From contig NZ_JABEND010000004.1 in NCBI RefSeq assembly GCF_013002705.1, positions 62,001 to 126,000 of the forward strand: a stretch of 64,000 nucleotides of DNA. Direction: 5' to 3'. The DNA comes from Nakamurella aerolata (GTDB lineage: Bacteria; Actinomycetota; Actinomycetes; Mycobacteriales; Nakamurellaceae). Below are positions 24,874 to 35,100 of this stretch, one piece after another. The translations under genes were made by a program, and so were the position numbers. The notes under the pieces are model-generated. The model worked only from the letters and a program-made list of their open reading frames with translations, did not search any database and was not told where the DNA came from. Every line of letters starts with the position of its first letter. The first letter of the stretch is position 1.

Positions 24874-25881
24874 ATGACACGAGCCGAATCCAGCACCGCC
24901 ACTGCCGCTCCGGCGGCCAAAGCCGAGCCGGCCGCGCCGCAGGCCAGCGCGGCCAAGGGCCGGAAGCCGATCACCGACGGACGACGCGGGATTCCCGCGC
25001 AGATCGCGGTGTACGGCTTCGCTTTCGTGCCGCTGCTCGCGGTGATCGCCGCGGTGCCCTTCGCCTGGGGCTGGGGGCTCGGCTGGTCCGATCTGCTGAT
25101 CGGCGCCTTCTTCTACTTCTTCACCGGCATGGGCGTGACGGTCGGCTTCCACCGCTACTTCACCCACGGTTCGTTCAAGGCCAACCGCGGGTTGCGCAAC
25201 GCGCTGGCCGTCGTCGGGCAGATGGCGGTGCAGGGGCCCGTCATCATCTGGGTGGCCGACCACCGCAGGCACCACGCCTTCTCCGACCGCGAGGGCGACC
25301 CGCATTCGCCGTGGCTGTTCGGCACGTCGGTGGCCAGCCTGGCCAAGGGTTTCTGGCATGCGCACATGGGTTGGCTGTTCCACCGGGACATGACCAACCA
25401 GAAGCGATTCGCCCCAGATCTGTTGGCGGACAAGGACATCGTCCGGATCGACAGGTACTTCTGGGCCTGGACGCTGGTGTCGGTGTTTGCCCCTGGCGTC
25501 ATCGGTGGCCTGGTCACCTGGAGCTGGGCCGGGGCGCTCACCGCCTTGTTCTGGGCCGGCCTGGTGCGCATCGCGCTGTTGCACCACGTCACCTGGTCGG
25601 TGAACTCGATCTGTCACATGATCGGCGAGCGGCCGTTCGCGGCGCGCGACAAGTCCGCCAACTTCTGGCCGCTGGCCATCTTGAGCTTCGGCGAGTCCTG
25701 GCACAACCTGCACCATGCCGACCCGACCTGCGCCCGGCACGGCGTGCTGCGTGGTCAGCTCGACCTGTCGGCCAGGGCCATCTGGATCTTCGAGAAGTTC
25801 AAGTGGGCCAGCAACGTGCGCTGGCCCAGTGCCCAGCGGTTGGCTCGCATTCAGGCCACCGAACACGAGATGGGGCACTGA
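24874..25881 (+). CDS. Acyl-CoA/acyl-lipid delta-9-type desaturase
   Basis: The 335-residue integral membrane diiron enzyme introduces a double bond into a fatty acyl chain. The three histidine boxes are present: HRYFTH near residue 93, HRRHH, and HNLHH near residue 278, with four membrane segments around them. This is the DesA3/Ole1-type class. The ATG at 24874 is preceded by GAGG at 7-8 nt. The first 35 residues are Ala-rich and probably cytoplasmic. An operator-like palindrome sits at its promoter, and iron control would make sense for a diiron enzyme, but the regulator is not known. Confidence 0.9.
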   Translation: MTRAESSTATAAPAAKAEPAAPQASAAKGRKPITDGRRGIPAQIAVYGFAFVPLLAVIAAVPFAWGWGLGWSDLLIGAFFYFFTGMGVTVGFHRYFTHGSFKANRGLRNALAVVGQMAVQGPVIIWVADHRRHHAFSDREGDPHSPWLFGTSVASLAKGFWHAHMGWLFHRDMTNQKRFAPDLLADKDIVRIDRYFWAWTLVSVFAPGVIGGLVTWSWAGALTALFWAGLVRIALLHHVTWSVNSICHMIGERPFAARDKSANFWPLAILSFGESWHNLHHADPTCARHGVLRGQLDLSARAIWIFEKFKWASNVRWPSAQRLARIQATEHEMGH

Positions 25882-25922
25882 CCGCAGCCGCGCTCCGGTA
25901 GCAGCCGCCGGGTGTGGCGCGG

Positions 25923-26807
25923 TCAGGCTCCTGCGTCGGGCCGATCGGCGGTGCTGCCGCCGCGGTCGGCCGGACGCAACGGGTCGGCGACGACGCCCAG
26001 TGAGGTGAAATCGACGCCGCCGGTTGCGGTTTCGTTGGCGGTTTCCACCGTGATCCGATCGCCGGCCAGGTGCTGCGCCAGCTCGATGAAACTTGACCAG
26101 TACGGGCCGAGCAGATACCCGGAGCCGGCCAACAGGTAAAGGTCGGCGACCCCGCCGGTGACGCCCTCTGTGCTGTTGTAGGCGCCCTTGTCCTTGATCC
26201 CGACGGCGGTGGGGAACTCCGCGGTGATCTGCTCGAACACCTCGGGAACGTCGCACGAGACGAAGAAGCGCACGCCGGGATCGGCGTCCTCGATCTGGTG
26301 CATCCGGTCAACGAACCACGACGTCGGCGACATCGCCTTGGTCTTCTCGTGCGAGACGGCGTGCGCCCTGATCTGCACTCCGACATAGGGTTCCGACCCG
26401 AGCTGATCGGCGTGAAAGGCGTTCACCCGCTCGGCGATCGGTGGCGCAGGGCGAAGCGAGCGGAACTCGTCCCGCCACGACCGCAGGCCCGGTGGCAGCT
26501 GCAGCTCGCCGCCCGTCATGATCTGCCGAATCCGCGGGCCGGCGTCGGGGCCGGCGCTGTTCCGGACGTCGCGGTCGCCGTAGGGCACCAACGGCGCGAG
26601 GGCACGCGAGAGGTACTTCGACAGCCGGCGCCCACCGGTGAAATCCCATAGCTCGGTGAGTTTCGGCCCGAACTTCGGCCCGGTCGGCCACACGTACAGC
26701 AGCCGGCGATCCTCGTGCTCGGCCAGCACCTTGGCGCCCAGCACCACCCGCATCCGGTTGCCGAGGCCGGCCGCTGCGGGGTTGTAGGCGACGAGGTAGC
26801 GCTTCAT
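25923..26807 (-). CDS. Fucosyltransferase-like protein (GT23/NodZ-related fold)
   Basis: The 294-residue protein begins MKRYLVAYNPAAAGLGNRMR, followed by a Rossmann-type LYVWPTGPKFG and LTELWDF, and carries YVGVQIRAHAVSHEKT. The GLGNR opening and the V-x-IRxH motif are those of the alpha-1,6-fucosyltransferase (NodZ/GT23) and protein O-fucosyltransferase superfamily, which use GDP-sugars. Residues near 190 (SPTSWFVDRMHQ, VRFFVSCD) fit the same fold. It has no signal peptide and likely acts in the cytoplasm on a surface glycan precursor. It is divergent from mfd and convergent with the desaturase. The start at 26807 gives the family N-terminus. Confidence 0.7.
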   Translation of the reverse strand: MKRYLVAYNPAAAGLGNRMRVVLGAKVLAEHEDRRLLYVWPTGPKFGPKLTELWDFTGGRRLSKYLSRALAPLVPYGDRDVRNSAGPDAGPRIRQIMTGGELQLPPGLRSWRDEFRSLRPAPPIAERVNAFHADQLGSEPYVGVQIRAHAVSHEKTKAMSPTSWFVDRMHQIEDADPGVRFFVSCDVPEVFEQITAEFPTAVGIKDKGAYNSTEGVTGGVADLYLLAGSGYLLGPYWSSFIELAQHLAGDRITVETANETATGGVDFTSLGVVADPLRPADRGGSTADRPDAGA

Positions 26808-26862
26808 GTCAGCGCATTCTGCCCGGTCGGGCCACCGCCCCCAACTCCGCTCCGGCCGGGCG

Positions 26863-26868
26863 TAGTCT
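26863..26868 (+). promoter_or_regulatory. Candidate -10 element for mfd
   Basis: TAGTCT lies 75 nt before the mfd ATG in the divergent gap. No -35 match was found, so this is only a suggestion. Confidence 0.3.
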
Positions 26869-26943
26869 CGGGTGGGTACCCCCGCTTCCGGCGAAGTGGG
26901 GGTTGTTCGCGTGTGGTGGATCGACCGGCAGCCAGGAGAAGCA

Positions 26944-29900
26944 ATGAGCACCAGCACCAGTCCAGCGGTCGATGCCGCCCGGGGCGGAGCGCCGGCACCC
27001 GATCAGGCACCGCCGGCGCCGCTGGCCGCGCTGACCGACGCCGTGCTGGCCGAGCCGTACTTCACCGAGGTGGCCGAGTCGGCGGGGGCGCCAGCCCGGC
27101 GGCTGGTCGGCCCTGCCGGGGTCAGGCCGTTCGTCGCGGCGGCGCTGGCCCGCGCCGACCAGCCGGTGTTGCTGGTGACGGCCACCGGGCGCGAGGCCGA
27201 AACCGCGACCCGGTCGCTGACCGACCTGCTCGGTGCCGGCGCCGCGATGATCTTCCCGAGCTGGGAAACCCTTCCGCACGAGCGTCTTTCGCCGTCCGCC
27301 GACACCGTCGGGCGCCGGCTCGCGGTGCTGCGCCGACTGGCGCATCCCGAGGAGGACAAGGCGGGCGAGCGGCCGCTGCGGGTGATCGTTTCCACGGTCA
27401 GGTCGTTGATCCAGCCGATGGCGCCCGACCTCGGCGAGATCGTCCCGGTCCGGCTGCGGGTCGGCGACGAGGTGGCTTTCGAAGCTCTGGTGGCGCGGCT
27501 GGTCGACCTGGCCTACACCAGGGTCGACATGGTGGCAAGGCGCGGCGAAATGGCCGTCCGTGGCGGCATTGTCGACGTATTCCCGCCCACCGCCGACCAC
27601 CCGGTGCGGATCGAGTTCTGGGGTGACGAGGTCACCGATCTGCGCAGCTTCGCCGTCACCGACCAGCGCTCGCTCGAGCAGGTGGACGAGGTGGTTGCCG
27701 CCGCCTGCCGGGAGATCCTGCTGACCGACGAGGTGCGCGAGCACGCGCAGCGGCTGTCGACCGACGCCACCGGCGACCCGACGCTGGCCGAGATGCTCGG
27801 CAAGATCGCCGGCGGGGTCGGGGTGGAGGGCATGGAGTCGCTGCTGCCCGCTCTGCTGCCCGGCCGGTTGACCATGCTCAGCGAACTGATGCCGGCCGGG
27901 ACGCACGTGCTGCTGGCCGACCCCGAACGAATCCGTTCCCGCGCAGCCGATCTGGTGCGCACCGGTCAGGAGTTCCTGGCCGCGTCCTGGATGGCCGCCG
28001 CCACCGGCGGCAAGGCGCCGATCGATCTTGGCGAGTCCGCCTACCGTGATCTGGACGAGGTGTTCGACGCCATCCGGGACGCCGACCTGTCGCTGTGGCA
28101 ACTGGCCCCGTTCGGTGTCGACACTCCCGAACCCGGTGCGGCGGCGGACGATCCGGGTGCCAGGGTGCACGCCGCACCCGCCTATCGTGGCGACGTCGCC
28201 GCGCTGGTGGACGACGTCAAACACCGCATCGACGACGGTGGCCGCACCGTGCTGGTGCTGCCCGCCGCCGGCACCGCCGCCAGGGCAGGTGAGCGGCTCA
28301 CCGATGCCGACGTCGGGGTGACGCTGGCGGCCGAGCCGATGACCAGCCCACCCAGGTCTGACGTGGCAACCATTGCCGTCGGCTGCCTCGACGACGGGTT
28401 CGTGCTCGGCGAGGACTCCGACACCGGAACGTTCAGCGGCCTGGCGATCCTCACCGAGGCCGACCTCACCGGCAATCGCGGCGCCGCCCCTGAACAACGC
28501 AAGATGCCGGCCCGCCGTCGCAACGCCGTCGACCCGCTGGCCCTGCAACCCGGCGACTTCGTGGTGCACGCGCAGCACGGCATCGGCAGGTTCGTGCAGC
28601 TGGTGTCCCGGCAATCCGGTGGGGCGCAACGCGAATACCTCGTCGTCGAGTACGCGCCGAGCAAGCGCGGCCATCCCGGTGACCGCCTGTTCGTGCCGAC
28701 CGATGCGCTCGATCAGCTGTCGAAGTACGTCGGCGGGGAAGCGCCGGCGCTCAACAAGATGGGCGGGTCGGACTGGGCCAAGACCAAGGGCAGGGCCCGC
28801 AAGGCGGTCCGCGAGATCGCCGGCAAGCTGGTGCAGCTGTATGCGGCACGGGCGTCGTCGCCCGGGCATGCGTTCGCCCAGGACTCGCCGTGGCAGCGGG
28901 AGCTGGAGGACGCGTTCCCGTTCACCGAGACTCCCGATCAGCTGGCCGCCATCGACGAGGTCAAGACCGACATGGAAAAGCCCGTCCCGATGGACCGGGT
29001 GATCTCCGGCGACGTCGGCTACGGCAAGACCGAGATCGCGGTGCGCGCGGCGTTCAAGGCGGTGCAGGACGGCAAGCAGGTGGCGGTGCTGGTACCGACC
29101 ACCCTGCTCGCCCAGCAGCACCTTGCGACGTTCTCCGAGCGCATGGAAGCCTTCCCGGTGACGGTAAAAGGGTTGTCCCGCTTCACCTCTGACGAGGAGG
29201 CGAAGGCCACCATCGCCGGGCTCGCCGACGGCAGCGTCGACATCGTCATCGGTACCCACCGGCTGCTGCAGCCCACCGTCCGCTATCACGATCTCGGGCT
29301 GGTGGTGGTGGACGAGGAGCAGCGCTTCGGCGTCGAGCACAAGGAGCACATCACCGCGCTGCGCGCCCACGTCGACATGCTCACCATGAGCGCCACCCCG
29401 ATTCCGCGCACCCTGGAGATGAGCCTCGCCGGCATCAGGGAGATGTCCACCATCGCCACCCCTCCGGAGGAGCGGCACCCGATCCTCACCTACGTCGGCG
29501 CCTACGACGATCAGCTGGTGGCGGCCTCGGTGCGACGTGAGTTGCTCAGGGACGGCCAGGTGTTCTTCGTGCACAATCGGGTCTCCGACATCGAGGCGGT
29601 CGCCAAGCGGCTGCGCGAGGCCGTCCCCGAGGCGCGGATCGCGGTGGCGCACGGGCAGATGAACGAGCACACCCTTGAACAGGTGATCAACGGCTTCTGG
29701 CAGCGCGACTTCGACGTGCTGGTCTGCACCACCATCGTCGAGACCGGGCTGGACATCTCCAACGCCAACACGCTGATCGTCGACCACGCGGAGATCCTCG
29801 GCCTTTCCCAGATGCACCAGCTGCGCGGGCGGGTCGGCCGCGGCCGCGAGCGTGGCTATGCCTACTTCCTCTATCCACCGGACAAGGCGCTCACTGAGAC

Positions 29901-30627
29901 CGCGCACGATCGGCTCGCCACCATCGCCCAGAACTCCGACCTCGGCGCCGGCATGGCCGTCGCCATGCGAGATCTGGAAATCCGCGGCGCCGGCTCGATT
30001 CTCGGCGCCGAACAGTCCGGCCACATCGCCGGCGTCGGCTTCGACCTGTACATGCGGCTGGTCGGCGAGGCGGTGACCGCGTTCAAGCGGTCGGCGGCGA
30101 AGTCGGGCGTGCCGGGTACCGACGGCGCAGCCGGGGAGGACGCCGAGCCAGCCGAGGTCCGCATCGAACTGCCGATCGACGCCAGCATCCCGCACGACTA
30201 CGTGCCGACCGAACGGCTCCGGCTGGACGCCTACCGCAAGATCGCGCAGGCGGTCGGCGAGGACGATCTGCAGGCCATCAGGGCCGAACTCACCGACCGG
30301 TACGGCCCGCTGCGACCGGAGGTGGAGAACCTGTTCGCGGTGGCCAGGTTCCGCGAACAGGCCAGGGCGGCCGGCGTCGCCGAGGTGGTGTTGGGGCCGC
30401 AGGGGCTGCGCTTCGGCGGGGTGGAGCTGCCGGAGTCGGCCCAGCTGCGGATGGCCCGGCTGTACCCGGGCTCCAAGTACAAGGCCGCGACCAAGGCGCT
30501 GACCCTGCGGCCGCCCACCGAGGGCGACGGCAACCGCATCGGCGCGGCGACGCTGCGCGGAACAGCGCTGCTCGACTACTGCGCCGGTGTGCTCACCGAC
30601 CTGCGCCGACAGCCGACGCAGAGCTAG
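26944..30627 (+). CDS. mfd: Transcription-repair coupling factor
   Basis: The 1227-residue protein displaces RNA polymerase stalled at DNA lesions and recruits UvrA. An N-terminal UvrB-like region is followed at about 535-600 by the RNA polymerase interaction domain ([19 protein letters not shown]). The translocase starts near residue 640, with Walker [41 protein letters not shown], and the TRG-type segment [13 protein letters not shown] with [19 protein letters not shown]. The C-terminal regulatory domain is complete. The ATG at 26944 follows AGGAGA at 6 nt. Confidence 0.97.
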   Translation: MSTSTSPAVDAARGGAPAPDQAPPAPLAALTDAVLAEPYFTEVAESAGAPARRLVGPAGVRPFVAAALARADQPVLLVTATGREAETATRSLTDLLGAGAAMIFPSWETLPHERLSPSADTVGRRLAVLRRLAHPEEDKAGERPLRVIVSTVRSLIQPMAPDLGEIVPVRLRVGDEVAFEALVARLVDLAYTRVDMVARRGEMAVRGGIVDVFPPTADHPVRIEFWGDEVTDLRSFAVTDQRSLEQVDEVVAAACREILLTDEVREHAQRLSTDATGDPTLAEMLGKIAGGVGVEGMESLLPALLPGRLTMLSELMPAGTHVLLADPERIRSRAADLVRTGQEFLAASWMAAATGGKAPIDLGESAYRDLDEVFDAIRDADLSLWQLAPFGVDTPEPGAAADDPGARVHAAPAYRGDVAALVDDVKHRIDDGGRTVLVLPAAGTAARAGERLTDADVGVTLAAEPMTSPPRSDVATIAVGCLDDGFVLGEDSDTGTFSGLAILTEADLTGNRGAAPEQRKMPARRRNAVDPLALQPGDFVVHAQHGIGRFVQLVSRQSGGAQREYLVVEYAPSKRGHPGDRLFVPTDALDQLSKYVGGEAPALNKMGGSDWAKTKGRARKAVREIAGKLVQLYAARASSPGHAFAQDSPWQRELEDAFPFTETPDQLAAIDEVKTDMEKPVPMDRVISGDVGYGKTEIAVRAAFKAVQDGKQVAVLVPTTLLAQQHLATFSERMEAFPVTVKGLSRFTSDEEAKATIAGLADGSVDIVIGTHRLLQPTVRYHDLGLVVVDEEQRFGVEHKEHITALRAHVDMLTMSATPIPRTLEMSLAGIREMSTIATPPEERHPILTYVGAYDDQLVAASVRRELLRDGQVFFVHNRVSDIEAVAKRLREAVPEARIAVAHGQMNEHTLEQVINGFWQRDFDVLVCTTIVETGLDISNANTLIVDHAEILGLSQMHQLRGRVGRGRERGYAYFLYPPDKALTETAHDRLATIAQNSDLGAGMAVAMRDLEIRGAGSILGAEQSGHIAGVGFDLYMRLVGEAVTAFKRSAAKSGVPGTDGAAGEDAEPAEVRIELPIDASIPHDYVPTERLRLDAYRKIAQAVGEDDLQAIRAELTDRYGPLRPEVENLFAVARFREQARAAGVAEVVLGPQGLRFGGVELPESAQLRMARLYPGSKYKAATKALTLRPPTEGDGNRIGAATLRGTALLDYCAGVLTDLRRQPTQS

Positions 30628-30661
30628 CTGGTCCCACCGGACGCGCGTCTTGGTCGCGCCA

Positions 30662-30722
30662 GGTGCAGCCGGATCAGGACGGCCGTGCCTGGTCGCGCCC
30701 TGGCCGTGTCTGATCCGGCACC
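30662..30722 (+). terminator. Long imperfect hairpin after mfd
   Basis: The arms starting ggtgcagccggatcag (30662) and ending ctgatccggcacc (30722) pair over about 20 bp with small bulges around a loop that repeats tggtcgcgcc. It starts 35 bp past the mfd stop and is probably its terminator, though it lacks a U tract. Confidence 0.45.
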
Positions 30723-30910
30723 GGGTTAGCCGGGCCGCGGCTGCTGTGCGGCTGCTCGGTGTTGGACGGCTCTCGTCCGCCAGACCGTTGACGCCCCTCG
30801 GAGCGTGCGAGCGGAATGACCATTCGCCGACCGGATTCGGCTCATGGTGACGCTCTGGTCATGATTCGGATACGCCATACGGGTGGTCGGAGCTGATGTG
30901 AGCCGTCAGG

Positions 30911-30940
30911 TTGTCGGAACGCACTACCGAGTGTTAGATT
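30911..30940 (+). promoter_or_regulatory. Candidate promoter at the head of the EPS locus
   Basis: TTGTCG (30911-30916) and TAGATT (30935-30940) are spaced by 18 bp in an AT-richer stretch, giving a leader of about 108 nt before the lipoprotein ATG. Confidence 0.4.
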
Positions 30941-31054
30941 TTACCCTTGACCCGGCACGCTCGGCGTGTTTGTCTCGCAGGCTTCGGACGGAGTTCGGCT
31001 GGCGGCGGTGAGCGGAACCTGAGCTCGGGTGAATGGGGACTACCGGGGACGAGG

Positions 31055-32092
31055 ATGGCGCGCGTGGTGGTGACGGGTGCTCCGGCACCGAACAGGATCG
31101 TCGGGCGGCGGACGAGGCAACTCGGCGTCGGCCTTGGGCTCGCTGTCGCGGTGCTGGCCTCGGCGTGCACCTCGGACAATTCCGATCGGCAGTCGGCGAG
31201 CGGCCCTGCCGTGGCCTCCAGCGGCGGCGCCGTGGGGGCTGCCGGCGCCCCTGGCTCTGTCACCGTGACGGTTCCCGCTGGGTCCGGCAGCGCAGCTCCG
31301 GCCGGCACCAGCGCCGCCGCGACCTCATCCGCTGTGACCGGCTCGAGCCCGGCGTCCACGTCCAGCGCACCGGCCACAGCACCCGCCGCTGCCCGCCGCA
31401 ACTCCACTAGTGCCAGCAACACCAGAGCCGCCACCACCGCTCCTACCAACACCGCTGCTGCCACCAATACCGGTACCGCGGCGGCCGGACGAGGCACATC
31501 GCGGCCGAGCGAAACCGACAGTGTCGGCAGCACAACCAGTTCCGCACGCGCCACGGCTTCCGGCAGCACCGGCGGCAACGGAGGAGCCGGCACAGCAACA
31601 GCAACAGCAACAGCGCAGTACACGCCGCGGGCGGTGCCCCGCACGCCGGTCCCGGCCCCGGGTGGCGGCAACATCGACCAGACCGTTGCCGCCGGCACCA
31701 TCGCCACCAGCGCCGCGCCCGACCCCACCCGTCAGGTGTCGCTCGGGTCCGACCTGTCGGCGCAGCTGACCGACGCCAAGCGCATCGACGGCAAGGGCAA
31801 AGGCCCAGGCGAGGTCGGCGGTCCGGCGCTGCAGGCGACGGTGGTGCTGCGCAACAGCGGGCCGGCGCCGCTGGAGTTGAGCCACCTGCAGATCACCGCG
31901 CAGGATGCGGCCGGTGCGCCGGCGCCCGGGCTCACCGGCGAGCCGGCCGAACCCTTCATCGGCCAGCTCGCCCCCGGCGCGTCCGCCACCGGCGTGCTGG
32001 TGTTCCAGTTGCCTACGGCCTTCCGGGCGCCGTTGCAGATCGCAGTGGGATACGGCACCGGAACCGTTGTCCGCCTTGATGTCCGTACCTGA
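31055..32092 (+). CDS. Secreted lipoprotein with Ser/Thr/Ala linker and Ig-like C-terminal domain
   Basis: The 345-residue precursor has a lipoprotein signal peptide with lipobox LASAC (cysteine near residue 38), so the mature protein is anchored to the membrane. About 150 residues of Ser/Thr/Ala/Gly-rich linker follow, suited to spanning the cell wall. The C-terminal 110 residues (LTDAKRIDGKGKGPGEVGG ... VVLRNSGPAPLELSHLQITA ... GVLVFQLP) resemble the DUF4352/telokin-like immunoglobulin fold of secreted actinobacterial proteins. The ATG at 31055 gives a proper signal peptide. It lies 72 bp upstream of the PKD-domain gene and may help assemble or hold the EPS or that protein. Confidence 0.75.
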   Translation: MARVVVTGAPAPNRIVGRRTRQLGVGLGLAVAVLASACTSDNSDRQSASGPAVASSGGAVGAAGAPGSVTVTVPAGSGSAAPAGTSAAATSSAVTGSSPASTSSAPATAPAAARRNSTSASNTRAATTAPTNTAAATNTGTAAAGRGTSRPSETDSVGSTTSSARATASGSTGGNGGAGTATATATAQYTPRAVPRTPVPAPGGGNIDQTVAAGTIATSAAPDPTRQVSLGSDLSAQLTDAKRIDGKGKGPGEVGGPALQATVVLRNSGPAPLELSHLQITAQDAAGAPAPGLTGEPAEPFIGQLAPGASATGVLVFQLPTAFRAPLQIAVGYGTGTVVRLDVRT

Positions 32093-32164
32093 GCTACCCG
32101 TCGTCGCAGCAGCCACGCCGGCCTACCCGATCCTCTTCGCAGGAGAACGCAGGAGATCAACGTC

Positions 32165-35100
32165 ATGCTGAACTTCCGTCGAGGCAGTGCCGTTGTCGCG
32201 GCTGTCGTCGTCGCTGTGGCCGGCACCGTTGTGACGGGCGCGCCAGCGTCCGCCGCGGTCGCCGCCGCTCCGGCCGGCGTCAGGGCCGAGGCGCCGGCCC
32301 GCCCGAGCGCGACGCCGCAGGCGGCGGACACCGCAACCGGACCGGCCCCGGTGGAGCAGCGCGCCGCCACCATGCCGACGGCCGATGCGCTGCCGACGGT
32401 GCAGATCGACGGGGTGGCCTGGTCGCAGGCGATCCTGGGCAACACCGTGTACGTCGGCGGCAAGTTCGCCAACGCCCGCCCGGCCGGCGCGGCCCCTGGC
32501 ACCAACCTCACGCCACGGGCAAACCTGTTGTCCTACAACCTGACCACCGGTCAGCTGAACACTGCATGGGCCCCGTCCACCAACGACCAGGTGCTCGCGG
32601 TGGCGCTGTCGCCGGACGGCAGCCGGCTGTACGTCGGCGGCACCTTCACCAGTGCCGACGGCCAGAACCGGTACCGGCTGGCCGCCTACAACACCGCCAC
32701 CGGTCAGCTCGTCTCGAACTTCAAGCCCATCCTCGGATACATGGTGCGGTCGATCGTCGCGACCAACACCACGGTGTACGTCGGCGGCACCTTCGCGACG
32801 GCGAACGGCCAGACCCGCAACAATCTCGCCGCCTTCAACGCCGCGGACGGATCGCTCACCGGGTGGGCGCCATCGGCGGATTTCACGGTGAACGCGCTGG
32901 TGTTGGTGGACAACGGCACCAAGATCATCGCCGGCGGCAGCTTCCAGAATGTCAACGGTGCGCCGGCGTACGGGCTGGCCGCGATCGACGCCAGCAGCGG
33001 TGCGCTGTTGCCGTGGGCCGCGAACCAGAAGGTGCAGAACGCCGGCCAGAATGCCGGTATCTGGTCGCTGAGCACCGACGGAAATGCGGTGTACGGGACC
33101 GGTTACGTGTACGGCGCCGGCGGCAATCTGGAAGGCGCGTTCTCGGCGGATCCGGCCACCGGAGCGATCAACTGGATCGAGGACTGCCACGGCGACAGCT
33201 ACGACTCCTACTCCGACAGGACCACCGTCTACACGGTGAGCCACGCGCACTACTGCTCAACCGTTGGTGGCTTCCCACAGACCGACAGCAACTGGAACAT
33301 CAACCAGCGGCACGCCATTGCCTTCACCGCCGAGGCCAAGGGCACCCTCGGAAACAACATCTACAGCGCATACACCAACTGGGCGGGCAACCCCGCGCCG
33401 GCGATGTACAACTGGTTCCCCGACATGGACTTCGGCAAGTACACCACCTCGGCGCAGGCGGCCTGGGACGTCACCGGAAACGGCGAGTACGTGGTGATGG
33501 CCGGCGAGTTCCCGACGGTGAACAACGTCGGCCAGCAGGGCCTGGTGCGCTTCGCCACCAAACCGCCCGCCCCCGGCAAGCAAGGCCCACGGGTGACCGG
33601 CGCGAACTTCACCCCCGCCATGGTGCCGGCCGGCGCCGGATCGATCAGGGTCAGTTGGCCGGCCAACTGGGACCGCGACGACATGACCCTGAAATACACG
33701 GTGACCAGGAACGGGACAGCGGTGAAGACGCTCACCGCCGACTCGCAGTTCTGGAATCTGCCGACGCTCAGCTTCATCGACTCAGGGCTGACTCCCGGCC
33801 AGACCTACAGCTACCAGGTCAGCGCCACCGACCCGGACGGCAACACCGTCACCGGCGACCCGGCGTCCATCGTCGCGCCGAACGATCCCGCCCCCAGTGC
33901 CTACAGCAAGCAGGTCATCGCCGACGGCGCCCAGCTGTACTGGCGCCTCGGCGAGACTTCCGGCCAAACCGCTGCCGACAGAACGGGTTCCAACAACGGC
34001 GTCGGGACCGCGCTGACCAGGGGCACCCCCGGCGCTCTCGCGCAGGATCCTGACACCGCCACCAGCTTCAACGGGTCGAGTTCGACCATCGGGAGTTCGA
34101 CGGCGACGCAAGCTCCCGACACCTTCACCGTGAGCGCATGGTTCAAGACGACCACAGGGTCCGGCGGCAAGATCATCGGCTTCGGCAACGCGAAAACCGG
34201 GCTGTCCGGCAGCTACGACCGCCAGGTCTACATGGACAACAGTGGCCGGCTGTGGTTCGGGGTGTACCCGAACTCGGTGAAGACGGTGAACACCACAGCC
34301 GCCTACAACGACGGCCGGTGGCACCAGGTGGTCGCCAGCCTTGGCCCGGCCGGCATGACGCTCTGGGTCGACGGCACCAAACAGGCCACCAGGTCGGACA
34401 CCATCGCAGGGCAGCAGTACACCGGATACTGGCGAGTGGGCGGCGACAAGGTCGGCGCGTGGCCGAATGCGCCGCGCAGCAGCTACTTTGCCGGCGCCAT
34501 CGACGAGTTCGAGGTCTACCCTTCGGTGCTCACCGATGCCCAGGTCGCCAACCACTACACCATCGGCACAACGGGTCCGGCGCCCAACCAGCCGCCCGCT
34601 GCCGCGTTCACCAGCAACGCCAGCGGGCTCACCGCGACCTTCGACGGCTCCACCTCGAGTGACGCCGACGGCCAGATCACCGGCTACCAATGGGATTTCG
34701 GTGACGGGACGGCCGGCAGCACCGAGGCAAAGCCGTCACACAGCTATGCGGCCGCCGGCACCTATCAGGTGAAGCTCACCGTGACCGACGACAAGGGCGC
34801 CAGCAACTCGGTGACTCACCCGGTCACCGTCAGCCACGCCGACCCGACAGCCAAGTTCACCGCCACCGCCGCCGATCTGAAGATCTCCTTCGACGGGTCG
34901 GCGTCAACGGCCACCGACGGGGCGAAGATCACCGGTTACGCCTGGGACTTCGGCGACGGTTCGGCGGCCGGCACCGGCGCCACCCCCAGCCACACCTACG
35001 CCACCGGGGGCACGTACCAGGTCAAGCTCACCGTCACCGACAGCCTCGGCGCCAAGAATTCGATCACCAAGGCGGTCGCCGTCACCGCCGGCAACAAGGC

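Larger units (their letters stand above)
30628..31054. other. Intergenic region between mfd and the EPS locus
   Basis: This 427-bp gap contains a large imperfect inverted repeat just after mfd and a candidate promoter (30911-30940) for the lipoprotein gene. I see no gene. Confidence 0.6.

Noticed and set aside
26809-30195. 1128-codon open frame antisense to mfd
   Set aside because: It is a shadow of the GC-rich mfd frame; its translation is low-complexity and matches no family, while the plus-strand frame is a complete Mfd.
30947-31054. Upstream extension of the lipoprotein gene to 30947
   Set aside because: It would add 36 residues in front of a normal lipoprotein signal peptide and overlaps the likely leader region.
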